This document shows positions 59,072 to 64,000 of a DNA stretch of 64,000 bases, piece by piece (position 1 is the first letter of the stretch; the number at the start of each line of letters is the position of its first letter). Location of the stretch: NCBI GenBank assembly GCA_902635545.1, contig CACPOL010000005.1, forward strand, positions 1 to 64,000, read 5' to 3'. The position numbers were made by a program, and so were the translations under genes. Origin of the DNA: an uncultured Pelagibacteraceae bacterium (lineage in GTDB: Bacteria; Pseudomonadota; Alphaproteobacteria; Pelagibacterales; Pelagibacteraceae). Under the pieces are notes generated by a model. That model was not told the DNA's origin. It was given only the letters and a program-made list of their open reading frames with translations, and did not search any database.

Positions 59072-60565
59072 ATGGAAACTATTAGCCACTTTATAGACGG
59101 TAAAATATTTAAAAACGATAAGTCAAGAAAAGGAAAAGTTTTTAATCCTGCAACAGGAGAGCAAATAGCTCAAGTTGAATTAGCTAGTAAGGAAATTGTA
59201 AAAATGGCAATCGAAAATTCTTCTAAAGCATTTTTAAAATGGTCAAAAACAACTCCAATAACTAGAGCTAGAATTTTTTCAAAGTATAAAGATTTGTTAG
59301 TCGAAAACATGAGCGAGTTAGCAGAATTAGTTTCAAAACAACATGGAAAAACAATACCAGATGCTAAAGGATCTATACAGAGAGGAATAGAAGTAGTTGA
59401 ATATGTTACAGGAATTACTTCGTCTTTAAAAGGTGAACATTCATCTAACGTAGGTACAAATGTTGACTCTCATACTTTACGTCAACCACTTGGTGTTTGT
59501 GCAGGCATAACTCCTTTTAATTTTCCTGCGATGGTACCAATGTGGATGTACCCAGTAGCAATTGCTTGTGGTAATACTTTTGTATTAAAACCATCTGAAA
59601 AAGATCCAAGTTGTCCTTTAAAGCTTGCTGAATTAGCAATTAAGGCTGGCTTTCCTCCAGGTGTTCTAAATTTAGTTAATGGTGATAAAGAAGCTGTCGA
59701 CGAATTATTAATAAATCCAAATATTCAAGCTGTAAGTTTTGTGGGATCTACTCCAATTGCTGAATATGTGTATCATACTGGAACTAAAAACAATAAAAGA
59801 ATTCAAGCCTTAGGTGGAGCTAAAAACCACATGGTAATTATGCCAGATGCTGATGTAGAAAAAACTACTGATGCAATAATTGGTTCTGCTTTTGGTTCAG
59901 CTGGAGAGAGATGTATGGCTATTTCAGTAGCAGTATGTGTAGGAAAACAAACAAATGAAAAAATAAAAAATAGGTTATTAGAAAAAACATCCAAACTAAA
60001 TGTAGGTCCATATACAGATGAAAAGGCTGATTTCGGCCCACTGAGTAGTGATGCACATTACAAAAAGGTTTTAGGATATATTGACAGTGGTGAAAAAGAG
60101 GGTGCAAAATTACTTTCTGATGGAAGAAATTTTAAAAAACAAGGTTACGAGAAGGGTTATTTTGTTGGGCCAACAATATTCGATGAAGTAAAACCAAATA
60201 TGAAAATTTATAAAGAGGAGATATTTGGTCCAGTATTAAGTATGATGACAACAGAAAAATATGAAGATGCTTTAAAATTGGTTAACGATCACGAGCTAGG
60301 TAATGGAGCTGCTGTTTTTACAAAAAGTGGAAATATTGCAAAACATTTTACTGAAAATGCTAAAATTGGTATGATAGGTGTTAATGTGCCGATACCTGTT
60401 CCAGTTGCTTATCATAGCTTTGGAGGATGGAAGAGATCCCTTTTTGGAGACCATTCAATTCATGGCCCAGATGGGGTTAGATTCTATACAAAATTAAAAA
60501 CAGCAACAATTACTTGGAATGAGGATAATGCGGGGCCAGAATTTACTATACCTGTTTTATCATAA
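59072..60565 (+). CDS. mmsA: CoA-acylating (methyl)malonate-semialdehyde dehydrogenase
   Basis: The 497-aa aldehyde dehydrogenase of the MmsA/IolA family. PFNFPAMVPMWMYPVAIACGNTFVLKPSEKDPS, VSFVGSTPIAEYVY, the catalytic Cys in SAGERCMAISVAVCVG, and EEIFGPVLSMM are diagnostic of the CoA-dependent branch. It converts methylmalonate semialdehyde to propionyl-CoA, or malonate semialdehyde to acetyl-CoA, releasing bicarbonate/CO2. DddC of DMSP catabolism belongs to the same family. Divergent from the Fe-ADH gene and followed 24 nt later by an IclR regulator. Confidence 0.94.
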   Translation: METISHFIDGKIFKNDKSRKGKVFNPATGEQIAQVELASKEIVKMAIENSSKAFLKWSKTTPITRARIFSKYKDLLVENMSELAELVSKQHGKTIPDAKGSIQRGIEVVEYVTGITSSLKGEHSSNVGTNVDSHTLRQPLGVCAGITPFNFPAMVPMWMYPVAIACGNTFVLKPSEKDPSCPLKLAELAIKAGFPPGVLNLVNGDKEAVDELLINPNIQAVSFVGSTPIAEYVYHTGTKNNKRIQALGGAKNHMVIMPDADVEKTTDAIIGSAFGSAGERCMAISVAVCVGKQTNEKIKNRLLEKTSKLNVGPYTDEKADFGPLSSDAHYKKVLGYIDSGEKEGAKLLSDGRNFKKQGYEKGYFVGPTIFDEVKPNMKIYKEEIFGPVLSMMTTEKYEDALKLVNDHELGNGAAVFTKSGNIAKHFTENAKIGMIGVNVPIPVPVAYHSFGGWKRSLFGDHSIHGPDGVRFYTKLKTATITWNEDNAGPEFTIPVLS

Positions 60566-60589
60566 TTTTTTCAATAATTTTCATATTTT

Positions 60590-61339
60590 ATGAAAACGAG
60601 AACATCACCAAGGAGAATACTAAATATTTTAGAGGAAATTTTAGATGATCCAGAAAAATATACTGCAAAAAAAATTTCTCACAAATTAAAAATCCCTTTA
60701 GCAACAGTTTATCGCCAAATAGAAACATTATGTGAAGAAAAATTTTTGATTCAAAATAACAACAAAACTTACATTCCCGGTCCAAAGATTCGAGACATAA
60801 TTCTTAAATCTTTACCATACGAACCTAATTTCACTCTTAGAAGATCATTTCTTAGAAAATTAACGAATGATATTCAAGAAACAGTTAGTTTATCTATGCC
60901 GATTGGAACAAAATTAGTCTATTTTGATAGAATTCAGTTTCACTGGCCAATGCAACTAAATTTAGATGCCGGGGATCATTTGCCTTTACATGCATCTGCT
61001 TCAGGAAAACTTTATCTATCATTTTTAAATAGTACAGAGTCTACACAAATTTTTAAAAATATCAAAACACCAAAAACTGCAAAAAATACAATTACAGATG
61101 TTGCACAATTTAAAAAAGAGCTTAACAAAATTAAAAAGCAAGGATATGCATTTGATAATGAAGAATGGTTTAATGGAATGGTTGGATTATCAGTACCAAT
61201 TACAAATAATAATACTTTATATTTTTGTCTATCAACACACACTGCAAAAAGTAGAAAAAATATTGAAGATTTAAAAAAAATTTTACCATTAATGATTAGT
61301 TCAGCAAATAATCTTAAAAAAATTTTATTAAAAAATTAA
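60590..61339 (+). CDS. IclR-family transcriptional regulator
   Basis: The 249-aa regulator has an N-terminal winged helix ([13 protein letters not shown]...[27 protein letters not shown], residues ~7-60) and the C-terminal IclR effector domain ([44 protein letters not shown]). Effectors of the family are often small organic acids. It lies 24 nt after mmsA on the same strand and probably controls both the mmsA unit and the divergent Fe-ADH-TRAP unit. Its stop overlaps convergent sdhB by 4 nt (TTAA). Confidence 0.92.
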   Translation: MKTRTSPRRILNILEEILDDPEKYTAKKISHKLKIPLATVYRQIETLCEEKFLIQNNNKTYIPGPKIRDIILKSLPYEPNFTLRRSFLRKLTNDIQETVSLSMPIGTKLVYFDRIQFHWPMQLNLDAGDHLPLHASASGKLYLSFLNSTESTQIFKNIKTPKTAKNTITDVAQFKKELNKIKKQGYAFDNEEWFNGMVGLSVPITNNNTLYFCLSTHTAKSRKNIEDLKKILPLMISSANNLKKILLKN

Positions 61340-62109
61340 GCTTTAACTAGCATCTTCTTTATCTCAGCTATTGCCTTTGCAGGATTAAGACCTTTTGGGC
61401 AAGCACTCGTACAATTCATTATTGTATGACATCTATAAAGTTTAAGTTCATCCGCTACTTTTTTTAATCTTTCTTTCCTATCCTCATCTCTGCTATCAAT
61501 AATCCATCGATAAGCTTGAAGTAATACAGCTGGTCCCAAATACTTATCGCCATTCCACCAATAACTTGGGCAAGAAGTAGAGCAGCAAGCGCACATAATA
61601 CACTCATAAGCCCCATCTAATTTTTCTCTATCTTTTTTTGATTGAATAATTTCTGTTGACTCAGATTTTGAGTTAGATTTCAACCAAGGTTCAATTGATT
61701 GATATTGTTTATATAGACCATCTAAATCTCCAATTAAATCTTTTTTGACTTTTAAATGAGGCAAAGGAAAAATATCTATATCACCACTTATTTCAGAATG
61801 AGATGTCGTGCAAGCTAAACCATTTTTTCCATCCATATTCATTGCACATGAACCACAAACACCATGAGCACAAGATCTTCGATACGCTATTGTAGGATCT
61901 ATTTCGTTCTTAATTTTATTCAAAATATCCAATACCTTTGAGGGACAGTTATCCATATCTACTTCATAAGTATCAATTCTCGGGCTATCCCCTGTTGAAG
62001 GGTCCCATCTATAAATATTTACTTTTCTTAAATTTTTAGAACCGGTTTTATCTTTAAAATAGTTACCCTTTTTTAATTTTGAATTTTCAGGTAAATTTAT
62101 TTGAACCAT
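61336..62109 (-). CDS. sdhB: Succinate dehydrogenase iron-sulfur subunit
   Basis: The 257-aa Complex II subunit. 2Fe-2S ligands in [23 protein letters not shown], then 4Fe-4S and 3Fe-4S ligands in [25 protein letters not shown] and [17 protein letters not shown]. It passes electrons from SdhA to ubiquinone. The start overlaps the sdhA stop by 1 nt. Confidence 0.97.
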   Translation of the reverse strand: MVQINLPENSKLKKGNYFKDKTGSKNLRKVNIYRWDPSTGDSPRIDTYEVDMDNCPSKVLDILNKIKNEIDPTIAYRRSCAHGVCGSCAMNMDGKNGLACTTSHSEISGDIDIFPLPHLKVKKDLIGDLDGLYKQYQSIEPWLKSNSKSESTEIIQSKKDREKLDGAYECIMCACCSTSCPSYWWNGDKYLGPAVLLQAYRWIIDSRDEDRKERLKKVADELKLYRCHTIMNCTSACPKGLNPAKAIAEIKKMLVKA

Positions 62110-63884
62110 TAATAAACTCTTTCTTGAGGAGGAAAATATTGAACATCATTTGTTAATGTAGAATTGTGAACTGGACGATAGCTTATTTTTGTCTCTTTTC
62201 CGTCACACCAGGCAAGAGTGTGTTGCATAAAATTAGCATCATCTCTTTTTGGATAATCTTCTCTAGCATGGGCACCTCTGCTTTCTTTTCTATGATATGC
62301 GGAATCTACTGTTGTGACCGCTTGCCTAATTAAATTATCAAACTCTAGAGTTTCAACTAAATCAGTATTAAAAATTAATGATTTATCTTTTACAGAAATA
62401 GAGCCCATTCCATCATATGTTTTTTTAATTTCATCAACTCCCTCTCTAAGATTTTTTTCTGTTCGAAACACTGCACATTTCGACTGCATAGTTTTTTGCA
62501 TTGAAAGTCTTAATTCAGCTGTGCTTGTTTCACCATTAGCATTTCTCAATTTATCAAAACGATCTAAACATTTTTGAGTTTCAGAATCACTAATTTTTTC
62601 ATGAGGCGTGCCAGGTTTTATTAGTTCTGCTGCTCTTTTTGCAGCTGCCCTTCCAAAAACAACCAAATCTATCAAAGAATTTGAGCCTAGTCTATTTGCT
62701 CCATGAACTGATACGCACGCAGCTTCACCTATTGCCATTAATCCTGGAACCACTTTTTCTGAACCGTTAACAGTTAAAACTTCAGCTTTATAATTTGTGG
62801 GGATGCCACCCATATTGTAATGCACTGTTGGCACAACTGGAATAGGATCTTTAGTGACATCTACGTTAGCAAACAATCTTGCCGCCTCAGTAATACCTGG
62901 CAATCTATTTTCAATTACACTTTTGTCTAAATGACTTAAATGTAAATGAACATGATCCTGATCTTTTCCAACTCCACGACCCTCATTAATCTCAATTGAC
63001 ATTGACCTGCTCACAACATCTCTTGATGCTAGGTCTTTTGCTTTTGGTGCATACCTTTCCATAAATCTCTCTCCTTTAGAATTTACCAAGTAACCACCTT
63101 CACCTCTAACACCTTCTGAAATTAATGTTCCATGACCGTAAATTCCAGTTGGATGAAATTGTACAAATTCCATATCTTGTAATGGTAAACCAGCTCTTAA
63201 AACCATTGCATTACCATCTCCGGTACAGGTATGAGCTGAGGTAGCGGAATAATAAACTTTACCATATCCACCTGTCGCAATAATTACAGTATGAGCTCTA
63301 AATCTATGAATGGTCCCATCATTTAAATTCCAAGCTATTAAGCCTTTGCACTCACCATTTTTCATTAATAAATCTAATGCAAAATATTCTATAAAAAATT
63401 CAGTTTTATGTTTTAAAGCCTGTCCATATAAAGTGTGTAAAATTGCATGACCAGTTCTATCAGCAGCTGCACAAGTTCGTTGTACTATTCCATTGCCATA
63501 ATTTTTAGTCATACCACCAAAAGGTCTTTGGTAAATTTTTCCATCCTCAGTTCTGCTAAATGGAACACCATATTTTTCAAGCTCAATAACTGCTTTTGGT
63601 GCCTCTTTGCATAAATATTCTATACTATCCTGATCTCCTAACCAATCTGCACCTTTAACAGTATCATACATATGCCAACGCCAATCATCTTCACCCATGT
63701 TTCCAAGTGCTGCTGAAATTCCACCTTGAGCAGCCGAGGTATGACTTCTCGTTGGAAATACTTTTGAAATACATGCGGTTTTCAAACCAGCTTCACTTAA
63801 TCCAACAGCAGCTCTTAAACCTGATCCACCAGCCCCTAAAACAACAACATCGTATTCATGGTCTATAATTTTGTATGAACTCAT
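62109..63884 (-). CDS. sdhA: Succinate dehydrogenase flavoprotein subunit
   Basis: The 591-aa catalytic subunit has FAD motif [17 protein letters not shown], the covalent-FAD His region [43 protein letters not shown], and [21 protein letters not shown]. It oxidises succinate to fumarate in the TCA cycle. Its ATG overlaps the sdhD stop by 4 nt (ATGA). Confidence 0.98.
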   Translation of the reverse strand: MSSYKIIDHEYDVVVLGAGGSGLRAAVGLSEAGLKTACISKVFPTRSHTSAAQGGISAALGNMGEDDWRWHMYDTVKGADWLGDQDSIEYLCKEAPKAVIELEKYGVPFSRTEDGKIYQRPFGGMTKNYGNGIVQRTCAAADRTGHAILHTLYGQALKHKTEFFIEYFALDLLMKNGECKGLIAWNLNDGTIHRFRAHTVIIATGGYGKVYYSATSAHTCTGDGNAMVLRAGLPLQDMEFVQFHPTGIYGHGTLISEGVRGEGGYLVNSKGERFMERYAPKAKDLASRDVVSRSMSIEINEGRGVGKDQDHVHLHLSHLDKSVIENRLPGITEAARLFANVDVTKDPIPVVPTVHYNMGGIPTNYKAEVLTVNGSEKVVPGLMAIGEAACVSVHGANRLGSNSLIDLVVFGRAAAKRAAELIKPGTPHEKISDSETQKCLDRFDKLRNANGETSTAELRLSMQKTMQSKCAVFRTEKNLREGVDEIKKTYDGMGSISVKDKSLIFNTDLVETLEFDNLIRQAVTTVDSAYHRKESRGAHAREDYPKRDDANFMQHTLAWCDGKETKISYRPVHNSTLTNDVQYFPPQERVY

Positions 63885-64000
63885 AATCTAGATATTAATA
63901 TAATTGTAATTAATGGAATTACCACTGCTGAGATGTATAAAAGCTTGTTTGCGACATTTTTCATTTTGTAATTATCAATATAATCCTCAAAAACCTCACT
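63881..64000 (-). CDS. sdhD: Succinate dehydrogenase membrane anchor, C-terminal fragment (cut by window edge)
   Basis: Minus-strand frame open from 64000 to TGA at 63881-63883 (39 codons), absent from the ORF track. The fragment reads [36 protein letters not shown]: a short loop with acidic residues, then a final transmembrane helix, matching the SdhD C-terminus (V-x-EDY). The 4-nt overlap with sdhA supports the assignment. It anchors SdhAB and contributes to haem/quinone binding. Confidence 0.85.
   Translation of the reverse strand, partial: SEVFEDYIDNYKMKNVANKLLYISAVVIPLITIILISRL

Overview
The window is a 64 kb piece of a very AT-rich, gene-dense alphaproteobacterial chromosome. Gene content and order point to a SAR11 / Pelagibacterales organism ('Candidatus Pelagibacter'-like). 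The signs are A/T-saturated codons and spacers, overlapping genes, operons such as mdh-sucCD-sucAB-lpd, sdhDAB, atpHAGDC beside priA, hisC-tyrA and metXW, a class I LysRS, a SAM-II riboswitch before metX, and no mobile elements, CRISPR or rRNA/tRNA genes. The assignment comes from gene content and synteny; I ran no search.

Layout. (1) 1-5.4 kb: end of a 3-mercaptopyruvate sulfurtransferase, an RND efflux pair whose adaptor lacks the usual alpha-hairpin, then a VanZ-like / lytic-transglycosylase lipoprotein pair. (2) 5.5-9.6 kb: gpmA, the cell-wall recycling genes murU and amgK with tsaE, and ahcY. (3) 9.6-16.8 kb: ChvG/ChvI two-component system, polA, an orphan ABC ATPase, bioY, orphan regA. 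(4) 16.8-20 kb: a polyamine operon (ODC-type decarboxylase, deoxyhypusine-synthase-like enzyme, agmatinase) behind a structured leader with a terminator-like hairpin. (5) 20-29 kb: queuosine-precursor transporter, rpmB, pyrD, lysS, trkH, ampG, an NlpC/P60 peptidase, tyrA, hisC. (6) 29.2-31.8 kb: SAM-II riboswitch, metX, metW, gloB. (7) 31.8-38.4 kb: rplU-rpmA-obgE-proB-proA-nadD-rsfS-ctpA-rppH. (8) 38.4-45.3 kb: F1 ATP synthase genes and priA. (9) 45.5-54.1 kb: lpd, sucBADC, mdh. (10) 54.1-61.3 kb: an accessory-looking catabolic cluster (secreted hypothetical, TRAP transporter, Fe-alcohol dehydrogenase, CoA-acylating semialdehyde dehydrogenase, IclR regulator). (11) 61.3-64 kb: sdhBAD, cut by the window edge.

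How the genes work together. TCA-cycle and respiratory genes (mdh, suc, sdh, atp) dominate the right half. The TRAP / Fe-ADH / MmsA cluster could feed acetyl-CoA or propionyl-CoA into that cycle. AmpG, AmgK, MurU and the wall hydrolases suggest murein turnover and recycling. MetX, MetW and AhcY serve methionine/SAM metabolism. BioY and the queuosine-precursor transporter suggest reliance on dissolved vitamins and precursors.

The genome is extremely compact. All seven convergent gene pairs overlap by 4-12 nt, and no gene-free stretch exceeds 192 nt. The most interesting items are the polyamine-operon leader, the SAM-II aptamer that begins at the predicted transcription start and runs into a U-tract, the DddB/DddC-like cluster, the hairpin-less RND adaptor, and the tail-to-tail overlaps. 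Several ORF-track starts were moved to a nearer ATG where the sequence supported it (tsaE, lysS, ampG, gloB, nadD, lpd, sucD).
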